In this document: one piece after another, positions 23,406-34,800 of the stretch
Position numbering within the stretch: the first letter of the stretch is position 1
Layout: the number at the start of each line of letters is the position of its first letter
NCBI RefSeq assembly: GCF_014851395.1
Contig: NW_024044459.1
Location: 25,904,164 to 25,968,163, forward strand
Reading direction: 5' to 3'
DNA: 64,000 bases
DNA from: Micropterus salmoides
Lineage: Eukaryota; Chordata; Actinopteri; Centrarchiformes; Centrarchidae
Program-made: the position numbers and the translations under genes
Notes under the pieces: model-generated
What the model was told of the DNA's origin: nothing
Database searches by the model: none
What the model saw: only the letters and a program-made list of their open reading frames with translations

Positions 23406-24575
23406 ATCGCCCTGGCCCCTGGCATCGCCCTGGCCTCCAGCACCACTGTGAGGAATCTTGGAGTTATCTTTGATCAGGACATGTCGTTTAAGTCTCACAT
23501 TAAGCAAATTTCAAGGACCGCCTTTTTTCACCTACGTAATATTGCGAAAATCAGGAACATCTTGTCTAAAAATGATGCAGAAAAACTAGTCCATGCATTT
23601 GTTACTTCTAGGCTGGATTACTGCAATTCCTTATTATCAGGCTGCTCGAAAAAGTCTGTTAAGACTCTTCAGCTGATCCAGAATGCTGCAGCACGTGTTC
23701 TGACAGGAACCAGGAAAAGAGATCATATTTCTCCTGTCTTTGCTTCTTTGCATTGGCTTCCAGTAAAATCCAGAATAGAATTTAATTCATTCATTCATTC
23801 ATTCATTCTTCTTACCTACAAAGCTCTTAATGGTCAGGCACCATCTTATTAAGAGCTCATAGTACCTTACTACCCCACCAGAGCATTGCGCTCTCAGAAT
23901 GCAGGGTTACTTGTGGTTCCTAGAGTCTCCAAAAGTAGACTAGGAGCCAGAGCGTTCAGCTATCAAGCCCCTCTCCTGTGGAACCAGGTTCCAGTTTGGG
24001 TTCAGGAGGCAGACACCATCTCCACATTTAAGAGTAGGCTTAAGACTTTCCTCTCTGATAAAGCTTATAGTTAGGGCTGGCTCAGGTTAGTCCTGAACCA
24101 TCCCTTAGTTATGCTGCTATAGGCCTAGACTGCCGGGGGATTTCCCATGATGCACTGAGCTCCTCTCTCCTCTACTTTCTCTCCCTCTGTATGCAACCTC
24201 ATCCCATTATTGTATGTTACTAACACAACTTCTCCCCTTTCTGGTAGTCTTGTGCTTTCTCGTCCCTCTCCTCTCTCCTCCTATCACTTCCTGCAGGTTT
24301 TCTGGCTCTGGAGCTGTGGAGTCTGGATCTGTGGCTGCGGGTCACCTGCTGCCCCCGTGTTCCTACTCGACACCCTCTGCTGCAACGACTATTGTTACTA
24401 GTCCTATTGTTATTATTGTTATTATAATCATTAACATTACGACTGTTACCATTAACACTACTATAAATATCTGTACCATTTTTCATTCAGGATATAGCAA
24501 CATCACCTTTACTGTCTGTACCTCTGTGTGTGTATATTATGTAGGCTGCCTCCCTCCCCTCTCTCTCTCCTTCCA

Positions 24576-24621
<46 letters not shown>

Positions 24622-24871
24622 TCACCCCAACCGGTTGAGGCAGATGGCCGCCCACCCTGAGCCATGGTTGTGCTCGAGGTTTCTGCCTCTTAAAAGGAAG
24701 TTTTTCCTTGCCTCTGTCGCCTAGTGCTTGCTCTTTGTGGGAACTGTTGGGCTTCTGTAAATATCATCACAGAGTACGGTCTAGACCTGCTCTTTTATGA
24801 AAAGCGCTGTGAGATAACTGTTGTTGTGATTTGGCGCTATATAAATAAAATTGAATTGAATTGAATTGAAT
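23406..24871 (+). mobile_element. Inner L2/CR1-like LINE inserted into another LINE
   Basis: A 5'-truncated non-LTR retrotransposon. It keeps a C-terminal reverse transcriptase reading (VRNLGVIFDQDMSFKSHI, LVHAFVTSRLDYCNSLLSGC, DHISPVFASLHWLPVKSRI), then an (ATTC)n expansion inside the ORF near 23785-23810 and a stop codon near 23849, so it is dead. A further in-frame segment to about 24074 carries LLVVPRVSKSRLGARAFSYQ and ends FKSRLKTFLSDKAYS. The ~800-base 3' region contains a (CT)n run (24580-24619) and ends GGCGCTATATAAATAAAATT plus a (TTGAA)n tail. TAAAC flanks both sides (23401-23405 and 24872-24876), a 5-base target-site duplication. Confidence 0.88.
24580..24619. repeat. (CT)n microsatellite in LINE 3' region
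   Basis: Forty bases of CT inside the 3' region of the inner LINE. Confidence 0.95.
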
Positions 24872-25171
24872 TAAACTCTCCACTATGAGAGACAGGGCTT
24901 TCCAGGCAGTCGCCCCACGGCTCTGGAATGCCCTCTCAGAGACTCTAAGGGCCCCACAAACTGTGGAGGTTTTTAAGAAGGGCCTAAAGACATTCCTATT
25001 TCAAAAGGCCTTTCAACACTCATGATTTTAACTTTATTTTTGTGGTGTTTTATTGCTATTTGTTGATTTTGTTATATTTTGGGAACTGTACAGTAGCCCT
25101 GCTACTGTAGAACTTTGAGATTTCGTTGAAATGTAAAGTGCATTATTAATAAAAATGTATTATTATTAATA
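24872..25171 (+). mobile_element. Outer L2/CR1-like LINE, 3' half
   Basis: Resumes the outer element after the nested insertion. Reading across the junction with one copy of TAAAC removed restores frame: PRTK|LSTMRDRAFQAV, followed by APRLWNALSETLR and FKKGLKTFLFQKAFQHS, the usual end of this ORF family. The 3' end is ...GTAAAGTGCATTATTAATAA with a (TTA)n-type tail, different from the TTGAA tail of the inner copy, so the two elements are different subfamilies. Confidence 0.82.
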
Positions 25172-26226
25172 TGCCTCTATCCTGATTGACGGTTTCATCA
25201 GCCGTGGTTTCAACTTGTCAATCACAAGGTAGCCATGCCCTAAAGCATAGCCTACCCTGTTTTATAGTCGATTTTACTCTGGACCATAATTTACAAAATG
25301 AACATCATGCTATATTGAAAAAGATTTGAAACTAGCAAGTGGTACAATGAACTCATTAGGAAAGTGTTTACTGAGGTAATGAATCAAGTGAGAAGTAGGT
25401 TCATTTTGCCTTGCTGGCCGTTAGAAAGAATGCAGGTTTAAGGTTTCACTTTTCAGATCCGGAGGTTGCTGACTTGTGCTAAGCTAAGCCTACTGCCTGC
25501 TGGCTGTAGCTTCATATTTAACGTACAGACATGAGTGTGGTATCAATCTTCTACAAGTATCTATCTCTCGACAAGAAAATGAATAAACATATTCTAAAAA
25601 TATTTAACTATTTTTTGAAAACTTTTCCGTTCCTTAGAAAGTGGGCGGCTCATTGCCTGACTAGCAGTTTTGATCATGCAGGCAACAACAAAGTGTAGCA
25701 GAGCAGTCAAGGAAACCTACATCACAGTAAAAAAAAAATCACTGTGCATGTGGTTTAATTGCTGTCACCTTAGCTGCTGTAAGAGGAAATTTTTTATTCG
25801 GTTTCAAATACATTTTCACCCTTTTTAAAGAACAGCGATAACTTTGCAAAGCAGTTAGCCTTAGTTAGATGCAAAAATTGAATAAAATTAAAAAATTAAA
25901 TGTACTCTCTGGCATATGTTTCGCATTATAAAATTCAGGTGGTGGAAAAGTTTCAACCCCTGATTGTAGCATATATTTCGGTCTCTGCTCTGTAATGGGA
26001 TGGTGGGTGAAGGCTTGTCACCTGTGCACACACACACACACACACACACACCTAAACAAACGCACACACATGCTCACGCTTATACAGACATACTTTAGAT
26101 GTTCAGGGCTTTGATTTTCTCCAGTCTGCACTACAGGGTAGACAGCTAGAGATCTTCAAACAATGCCTGGATAACGCTCTGACACCCTCACTGCATATCT
26201 AGTGCTAATGATTACTTGTTAAGTAC

Positions 26227-26276
<50 letters not shown>

Positions 26277-26440
26277 TAGGCATGAGCTCAGAATTAATGA
26301 TTCTGTGAAGGCAGCACATCTCAGAGCATTTTCCATTTGCTCTCTCTCCCCTCAGGCAAGGACCTTCATCACACCACTGACCATTGATTGGGACGATACA
26401 CAGCATTAATAAATTAAAAGAGCACATGTAGAGAGAAGGA

Positions 26441-26472
<32 letters not shown>

Positions 26473-27119
26473 AGAAATATGTATGACATTCCCAAGTCTG
26501 AGAATGACGAGAATGTCAAACTGTGGTAGTGAGTGTTTGCTTTCGTGGACAGGGGCAGTGCAGGAGATGGACAGTGAAAGGAGCATACAAATTAACAGCC
26601 ACCCACGGGGAAAATCATCCCACCTTGGTTGTTTACTGTACAGGGTCCGCTCTGTGTGAGACTGCGGTTCTCAGTAAATATTCCTGGTATGTGTGTATGT
26701 GGTGTGTATCCTTCGGGGAGGGGGTACTACATGGTGTGGCAGAAACGCTGCGAAAGAAGAGATGCTGTGTTTGTGTGTGCGCTCCCTGTCCAGGTGGATG
26801 TATTCTGGGTCAGGCTGTTTGTCAGAGCTGAGACCAGATCGATGTGGCTCTAATCTAAGGCAGTATGATGTGATTGATCACCTCATATTCTGAGGCCCTT
26901 CACATAGACCCCCACCGGGTGTGACGGACACACACGCACACACATAAGCACATAACACACACTATGGTCAGTTCACCCAAGCAAAGGAACAGATTGGGAT
27001 GAAATGAAATAAGAGCAGATTGGTTTTGCAGGGAACAATGCTGGACAGTCCAAGAGGGTCAGGAAAGATGATGGGAGCACAAAATGTTCATTGATACCAT
27101 CTTTCATGTGGGAGATGTC
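25172..27119. other. Intergenic with repeat fragment and CA runs, no gene seen
   Basis: 25440-25610 is a fragment of a dispersed repeat (TAGCTTCATATTTAACGTAC and a relic of TATTTCCCAAAATGT). CA microsatellites lie at 26029-26051, 26228-26276 and 26441-26469. Otherwise I see nothing coding. Confidence 0.5.
26228..26276. repeat. (CA)n microsatellite
   Basis: CA run of about 49 bases with one AAA interruption. Confidence 0.95.

Positions 27120-27158
<39 letters not shown>
27120..27158. repeat. (TG)n microsatellite
   Basis: Uninterrupted TG run of 39 bases. A shorter TG run follows at 27577-27599. Confidence 0.95.
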
Positions 27159-27161
<3 letters not shown>

Positions 27162-27987
27162 TCTGAAATTGGTTTTCCTTAGCTGCATTAACTGTGCTAT
27201 TTTTTGTCTGCTCCCCACCCCCAGCCCCACCCCACCCCAGACGTCTGGGTGTGTGTTAATGGACACACGAGAGTGCACGATGTTGACAAGATGTTTGTTT
27301 TTGTAAAATCGAGGAACACAGATGAGAAAACCGTTCCGTCTGAGAGGCTGGAGGAGTGTGTTGAATGAGGAGAAATGCTTGTGTGTGGCAGGGTGTTTGC
27401 ATAATTTTCCATGTTTGAAATGTTTATGACACCTGTAGGCTATTTTATAGTGAATCTGCTCATAAGTGAATGAAATTAGATAGTGATGTGTGCATGTAAT
27501 TATGGGTATTTCTGTGAGTTGCCAAAATTACTGTGTGTGGGTGTATGTGTTTCTTGTTTATTTGCTCTGTCTGTGTGTATGTGTGTGTGTGTGTGTGTTT
27601 TAGCATGTGCCTCTATATTTGTGTGTGTTTTACACACTTTTTTTGTTTGTTTTACACTCCTCATTGACATTCATGGTGTCAGGAACCTCATTTGAACTGC
27701 TGGTAACAGGCTTTGCTGGTTGTTTGCCTGCTGGGCTGTACTGCCTCGTCTCTTCTGAGAACTAACCTATTGTTCGAAAATTCACTGCATCGAGTCCTCC
27801 TCATTTTTACTGAGGATCGAAGCCCTCATATTTTCAACACTTTAATTAAATGCAAACTTTAATTATTAACATGTTGATACCAAAAAAAAAGCACTAAGCA
27901 ATATTCATCTGCACATTGATCTGGGTCTGCAAAGGCCTACAGCTTCTAGGTCTATGAACTCTTATTGTTACATATTTTCCTTCAAGC

Positions 27988-28787
27988 AATAGTTTGACAT
28001 TTTGGAAAGTATTATTCGCTTTTTTGCTGAGAGTTAACTGAGAAGGTTGATACCACTCTTATGAGGCTATAGACTGCTGCTGTTTAGCTTAGTGTATCTT
28101 AGCGTAAAGACTGGAAACAGGGGCAAACAGATACAGATACGCATCCTGGAAAACCTGGAATACATTTGACCAATTTTCCAGTCGTGGAAAACATATGGAA
28201 TATATGAGAAAAAGTCAAATGTCCTGGAAAATCATGTGTGGTCCTGGAAAGTTATTTAAACATCAAGCTGTGGCAATGGCTGTGCAGAAGTGGATCAGCA
28301 GCTCCTTGAGGTTGAGCTCCCTGAGCTGGCACAGGAAGTACATCCTCTGCTGGGCCTTCTTGATGATGGTGTTAGTGTTGGGCTCCCACTTTGTAACACA
28401 CCCCTTAATCATGTCACATAGTAGCACAGGTTGGATGACATTAATTCAAGTGACCAAAACTCAATAATGTAAGTTGCGTTATCCTCCAAGGTATGATGTG
28501 ATCCAAGTGTACAACAAGTTCTGTGCAGTCTATGTGACTATTTCTTTGAGGGAGCAGTGACTACACGGCAACCAATGGGGACTCCATGAAATACTTCTGG
28601 ACATAACCTCTTGCAACCCCTTGTAATGTGTTATTTTTACACTTCCGTTTATGTACAGATTAAAAAACGTGCCGGCGGTGAGGGTGGATTTTGTTCCCTT
28701 TGGACAGAAGCAGGCTACCTGTTTTAAGATCTTATGCTAAGCTTTTCGATAACGATAAGTGTATTTCCAAAAAATGTCAAACTACTA
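27988..28787. mobile_element. Composite repeat with inverted ends around a LINE relic
   Basis: The left end CAATAGTTTGACATTTTGGA (27988 on) and the right end (28764-28787, minus strand) TAGTTTGACATTTTTTGGAA are inverted copies of the end of an abundant teleost repeat. The inward sequence also fits: TTAGCTTAGTGTATCTTAGC and AAAGACTGGAAACAGG on the left, TTTGTTCCCTTTGGACAGAA and ATCTTATGCTAAGC on the right. The middle holds a LINE fragment (28262-28395). Either one element that gained an insertion or two separate copies in opposite orientation. Confidence 0.6.
28262..28395 (-). pseudogene. LINE reverse transcriptase C-terminal relic
   Basis: The minus strand reads WEPNTNTIIKKAQQRMYFL followed by CQLRELNLKELLIHF. 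The KKAQQR(L/M)(Y/F)FL block is a hallmark of the region after the reverse transcriptase domain in several fish LINEs. Only about 45 residues survive. Confidence 0.7.
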
Positions 28788-28800
28788 CTTTAATGTTAAT

Positions 28801-31800
28801 GTTAATAACCTGTAAAAAGAAAGCCAGGTTGCATTTGTTGTTGCATGTGATTGTGTTCAGGTGAGCACAGTCCAAGGCCACACTATGTCGTCTGTATTAT
28901 CACTACAAAACAGTCGAACACACACTTGGATGTGTGTTAAGATCGGACAGGGAGGGTCAGCCTCCATGTAGTGAGTCCATTTGCAAATTGTGTCAACTGG
29001 GTTTTGTTTCTGTTCATTGTTAGCTGAAGATTTAATGGAAATCATGTTACACGATTGACACTTTTCATCTTTCCTTATAGAACTAAGTGGAGTCTTTTCT
29101 GTTATTTAAACAGATTCTGTGAAATACAGCACCACAAGAATCCGATCACAACTCAGGTTTCAGGTCCAGTCCTTGAGATGGACTGTGAGCGCCTCCTAGC
29201 CTAAATACATATCTCTCTGTCTGCCCTGTAGCTGCACAAACCTGCACCCTCTTAGCCTCACAGGGCCACACTTACCACATGCAAACACACAACTGAACAC
29301 AGATAAGGCCACTCTGCTGGATTTATTGCAGGTAGTTTCACTCGCCAAGTGTGTGAACCACTCCCTGTCTGTCCTCCACTTTCTCTCTTTGTCTGTTACT
29401 CCCCTCTTCCCCCATTTTGGACCTGCCTCCATGGCTCCATATTGTCGTTTTATCTCTCTCCCATTTCTCCCAAACCCATCCGTCACTCTGCCTCCATTGC
29501 ACCATGGGAAGAGGACAGTCCTTCATGTTGTGCCCAGGTTTGCCTCTCTGAAGTAGCTGTGTGTATGTGTGTGTTTGTGTGCTTGCATGAGGGCATGAAA
29601 GACAGAGGGAGCATCTGAAAACACCATTACAGAGCAGGTGTCCTTCCATCTGTGCTGATCACAGTTAACTTTTTCCTCTCTCCCTGAGTCTGTCACTCTC
29701 TGTCTCACACACACTGTCCTCACATGACACACATTTACATAAAGACATTTGTTACAGGGCAGCATGACATTACGTACTGAAAATGAGCAAATGCGAAAAT
29801 GAGTAAAAGCAAAGGAAAAATGGGACAGAGCAGAAAGAGGAGAGGCGGTGTTAAAGAGGAGGAATACAAAGGGAAAGCCAGAAGGAGGGACAGGCTTAGG
29901 GGGCAGAGAGATAAGGGAAGAAAGAACAAAGACAAAAAAGGATGCTACGGGGAGAAAAATAACCAGTGTTTACAGAGACTTAGATAAAAAGGAACAACAA
30001 AGAGGTGTTATGTGAAAGTAGAAACTAGAATTTGGTGTGTAAATATTAAGAGAAAGGAGGAGTAGGAGAATAGAATTGTGGCAGAGCCATTGGTTAGGCC
30101 ACCGCTGCTGATATACATGCCATGCAGTGTTTGATGTTTGTGTGCACATCTCAGGAGAGCCAGAGGAGCCTATATAGTTCAAATTCACCATTAAAACATG
30201 TCTGAGGGCTGCAGGAGGCAGCTGAGCCTCTCTCAGGGGAGAAAAGCTCACTGCCCGGATGGATGAAGGGATTTTATGAATGTTTACGCGGACGTATGGA
30301 AGGATGAATGTTAGTCAGATGGACAGACTGATGTATAGATAGAGATGCCTACCTGTAGAATGGATGGAAAAGAGCCTGTTGACTTAATATTACACTTCAA
30401 AAAAGAAGTCAGTGTGGTGAGTTCAGAGTGATAATTTTTCAGCCCTGTCAAAATATCTGTCATTCACAATGCTGCAATTTCAGGACCAAACAACAATGTT
30501 CACTGTGGCAGCACGGTCACATGATGCATAACTGAGCATGAAAGTGGCAGTCCATGTTTTGTGGTGATAAGTGGTCCCTGCTGAGTTATTTATTTTGCAT
30601 TGCACTTCCTTGAGATAAGTACATTTTGCCGCAGTGACTCTATTCTCTGCATTTTCAGTTTCTTTATGTGGTAAGTCAAGGTTTTTCTGTCTGTCGTGAC
30701 ATGTTGGTCATCAGTAATTATACTGAATGCCCATTTTCCCTTATATTATTCTGCTGCTGCTGTAATTACATATTAATTTCAAAGATCTACCTGTACAAGA
30801 ACAGCAGGTACAATACAATAATTGGCAAACAGATCTTAAATTTGTATAATTTTTTTTAAGGTTGTAGATCTAACTGGATAAACAGTGCTGCCTTTGGGCT
30901 TTGGGGAAGAGGCTTATAAATTGCATCTCAACCTTTACTTCCACATCCTCTATTTCTTATGTATTTCGTATAAGTGACATCTTTGTTTTTCTGGACGACT
31001 GAACTGATTATGTCGATGGGGATGAAGGTCCTTCTGTCTAACAGCCACATGACCTGCTTTCCCCATCCTTCGTGCGCACCCACATGTATATGACCAAGCC
31101 TATTGTATTGGCACTAATAATGTTTGTAATGACATATTGACATTTATTCACTCCCACCTCCTCTTCTTTGACATTTGAATTGGTGTTATCAGATAACTCT
31201 GATATATGTACAATGTCTCCTCTGATTTAAAGATTTCAGCCGAGGCACTTAAATGCCTCCTGTCATAATTTGAAGCAAACCAGTCAGAGAGACTGTTGGG
31301 GCTCTGGCTGCTTCCCATGAAGTTCAATATGACTTGATGTTGAATTTTGTTGAATATGTTTGATAAATGCTTTGACCAGTGGGCTTGTTTATGTCTTTTG
31401 AATGGTTGAAGTTGTGACTGCGAGTAGGACTTGCAGCCTCAGCTGGTTTAGTGGTAGAGGGACAGCATTTCAGAGCGCTGATCCACCTGGGAGCACTGAG
31501 AAAAGCTGCACATGCGCATTGGCCACACAAGCAACCACAATTACAATGACCCCCACCCCCAACAATGACAGCCAGGCACTTGACCCACTTCTTTGCCTAT
31601 GTGTAAAAGGGTGCAAAAGTCTCTCCTACACTCACCAACCACACTGTTCCTGTAACCTCAGAGCATTACGGCGCTACACGTGCAACTCATCTCAGAATTG
31701 TGTCTGACATCTCAAGACTCCCAGCAGCTCTGGGTCACCCAGAGGCCGGCCAATCAGAGGGCTTGTAGTAAAGTCCTCGCCAGACCCCCCTGGCAGAACC

Positions 31801-34800
31801 AAGCAGCATAACAGTGTATCATCTTAATCAGACAGACATCTGGAGAGAGTGAGTCTGGAGCTCCTACACTCATCCGCCCTGCCTCTGTGGTTTATGAATG
31901 GGGTAAATATCTGTTATGGTTGCCCCTTATGTCTAACACAACACCTTATTTAACCTGAATTATCACACGCTCAAGGGAGCAAAGGGGTACATAAGAGTGA
32001 AGTCTCATTGTCTCTCTGTCTTTCTTCCTCAGAGGTGATTTAAGGAAACGAGCAGCACTTAGAAGCTATGAGCTCTGGAGTCAGATGTCTGGATGTATCA
32101 GCTCAACCATGCGTGTGTGTTGTGTGTATTTACATGTGTGTGTGTCTCTGTGTATGATTGAGTGCGTAATTCTGTGTGATGTACTGTAGCAGGCACCTGC
32201 TGCTGCACTTTTATGGGATTGACCTCACAGACACACTCTCCCTGCGCTCTTCAGGCGCAGGTTTAGTGCACTCAGTATGCTGGTGGTAGTGAGATGGAGA
32301 AATGGTCCATGCAGCCTGAAGCTGAACTGTTTTATTTGCCACCCTTATGCAAACAGGTTCCCTTGTTCACTGTTACAGGCACTGGTTGTTCTATTTTGGT
32401 GACTAAAAAGGCAGTGAGATGCTTTTAAAATGGTATTTGTTTAACTTGTATTGTTATTTGAAGGGTTTCTTGAAAGAATACACTACAGGTTTAACATTGC
32501 ACTCCTATAACATGGTCAGACTCATGACAAACAGTTTTGAAAAATGTTTAAAAAAGTAATGCTGCAGAAACAGAGATACGTATATATATTCCATGCATTC
32601 TTCTTCCTCATCAAAACTCATAATGCTACTTAACCTCCGACAGTTTGGTAGGAGATTCAGGTGTATAAAGGCTCATAGTGACTAGCTTTGAGCCGCTAGC
32701 CTCAAGCAGAGATGAGGAGCGGGCTATAGAGCTCTGGTGGGGTCCGCTTTTTTCTAACTTCACACTGTTTCATTTTCAGACTCGTAGTCTTCATACCCAA
32801 GTACAAGACCCAACATCACTTGAGGCAATTTATCAGATTTCACACAGCTCTCTCTGGAAACACAAAAAGCTTTTTTTTGCACATATGCAGAAGTACTCTC
32901 CCAGACCTGAAAACACACTTTGATGTGTAAAATCAATTCCCCTTTAATGAAAGTTGCATTAGGACATTATTTGGTCTTATTGGTGTTTGACAGTGATTGT
33001 GCATTTGTTTGCATTTGCCAGTGTTTTCATATGTGGAGAAACTTTAATAAGAACATTTGTCAGGAACATTTGCCCTGCAGCAACCACTTGGGACCAATCA
33101 TTGCAATTAAAAATTCCATTATGGGGGAGAAAAAATGTATTGCTGGAATCTAATGGGAAGTTAATTAATTACACATTTTTATAACAGCAGCTCAAAACTG
33201 AACAAGATAAGCTTTGAAATAAGCACATTTATTTTAAAATGCTGTATCATTCCTCTATGTTTCATAAAAAATAGAACCAGTAGCTTTTAATGCACAGCTA
33301 GAACAGATCAGTCCCCACTGCTCAGTGTTGGCAACTAACACATTCAGTCTTTGTAATTGGCTAGACATCGTCTTGTTTGCAAGTATTTTTCATTGCGGTT
33401 TCTTATTGACATGAACAACATTGTGTAATTGTTTGTTTATCTCCATTTGTAAGCCTTCCCAAAAGCTAATAGAGCCAATTTGGTGTCAGTTTCCTTTTCA
33501 AATGTCAGTCAGTCAGACTGTCTCTCAGTGGATCAGACAGACAACAGTGGCATGTTTCTCCTGCTCTGCTCTCGAGATGTGCCACCTGGAATGTAACACT
33601 GTCCTCGTTTAGCCCATCTGCCTCCCCGAGCCTCTTCTATACTCCTTCAGTTCCCTCCTATCACCTCAATCTTTTATCCAAACCCACTTTACCTCCTCTT
33701 GTGTCCCTTACTTTCCTTTCCTTTCCTCCCCTTAAATTCTCCCCGTCTTCCTCCCGTTCTTCCACTGCCTATCTCCTCTTCCCCTTGTTGTCTGGGACTC
33801 TTTCAGTTTATATCGCTGTCTTCCGTCTGACAGCCTCAGAATGAAAACAAAAGAGAGGGAAGAAGATGGAGGGAGAGAGATAAAACAGCAAAAAGCCAAG
33901 TGAAGTCATACTTTCAGCCTCGCTGCTTTTTTATACGTACTCTTCCTTACTTTGCTGTCCTCTCTTTTGCTTAATGTTTGAAAGAGCTTTTATCCCACAA
34001 ATACTCTATGCTCTCATGAATAACACATGAGCATCAGTGGCAAACTCTCTCCCTTTTGCTTCATACCCACCCCATTCTGCTCTTTGTAAAACACACACAC
34101 ACACTATTACACACGCTTTACTCACAGATGGCCTGGTCCAGGTCATTTCCTCTGTGGATGGTGGATAACTGGATTGTGGTCTGTTGTGTTCTGTTGCTCT
34201 GACAGATCTGTTTATGGACAGAAAAAGGCAAAAACACAACCAGCTAATAATCTGTACAGTGTGTGTTTGTGTGTGTGTGTGTGTATAAGTCTTCGTGAAC
34301 TTTTACGTCTGCAGCAACAGAACTCCTACTGATGAGCACACTGCGCCTACAGTTCAGTAATAGTGGTGGTAGTTAATAGCATATCAACCACCTTGTGACA
34401 GTATAATGTTTAGTTAATGTGTTTAGCAGATTATTCCATTAGGCTCTCTGTGTTTTGCCGAGAAGGCATAATGGTGTTATTTCTCATTTCTGTCACTGTG
34501 TGTGGTTACCATTTTTTCATGCTTTATGTGCACACAGTCATCCATGCACATTATATTACTCTGCTGAAAAAGCTATTTCCCCATCAAGACTGATAGAGTT
34601 TCCAGTGAAACTGCTAGCGCTGTGTCATTTTGCAGAAAATGTTTCATCCTCTGAAAAGTAAATGTGCTATATGCATGCAGTTCCCCAGCAGGATGCTTGT
34701 ATCCATAAAACACTTTTTGAAGCTTGAAGGGAGTTATTTGGGTGTGGTTGTACACTCTTTTGTCATTTTCTGTAGTGTTTTGTAAGGCTAGAAAGTGGGG

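Noticed and set aside
22858..24074. A possible host gene from the long ORFs
   Set aside because: The protein blocks are LINE reverse transcriptase C-terminal segments with stops and frameshifts.
31430..31500. tRNA-like or tRNA-SINE-like A-box (GTTTAGTGGTAGAGG)
   Set aside because: I could not find a matching B-box GTTCRANNC at the right distance or fold a cloverleaf.
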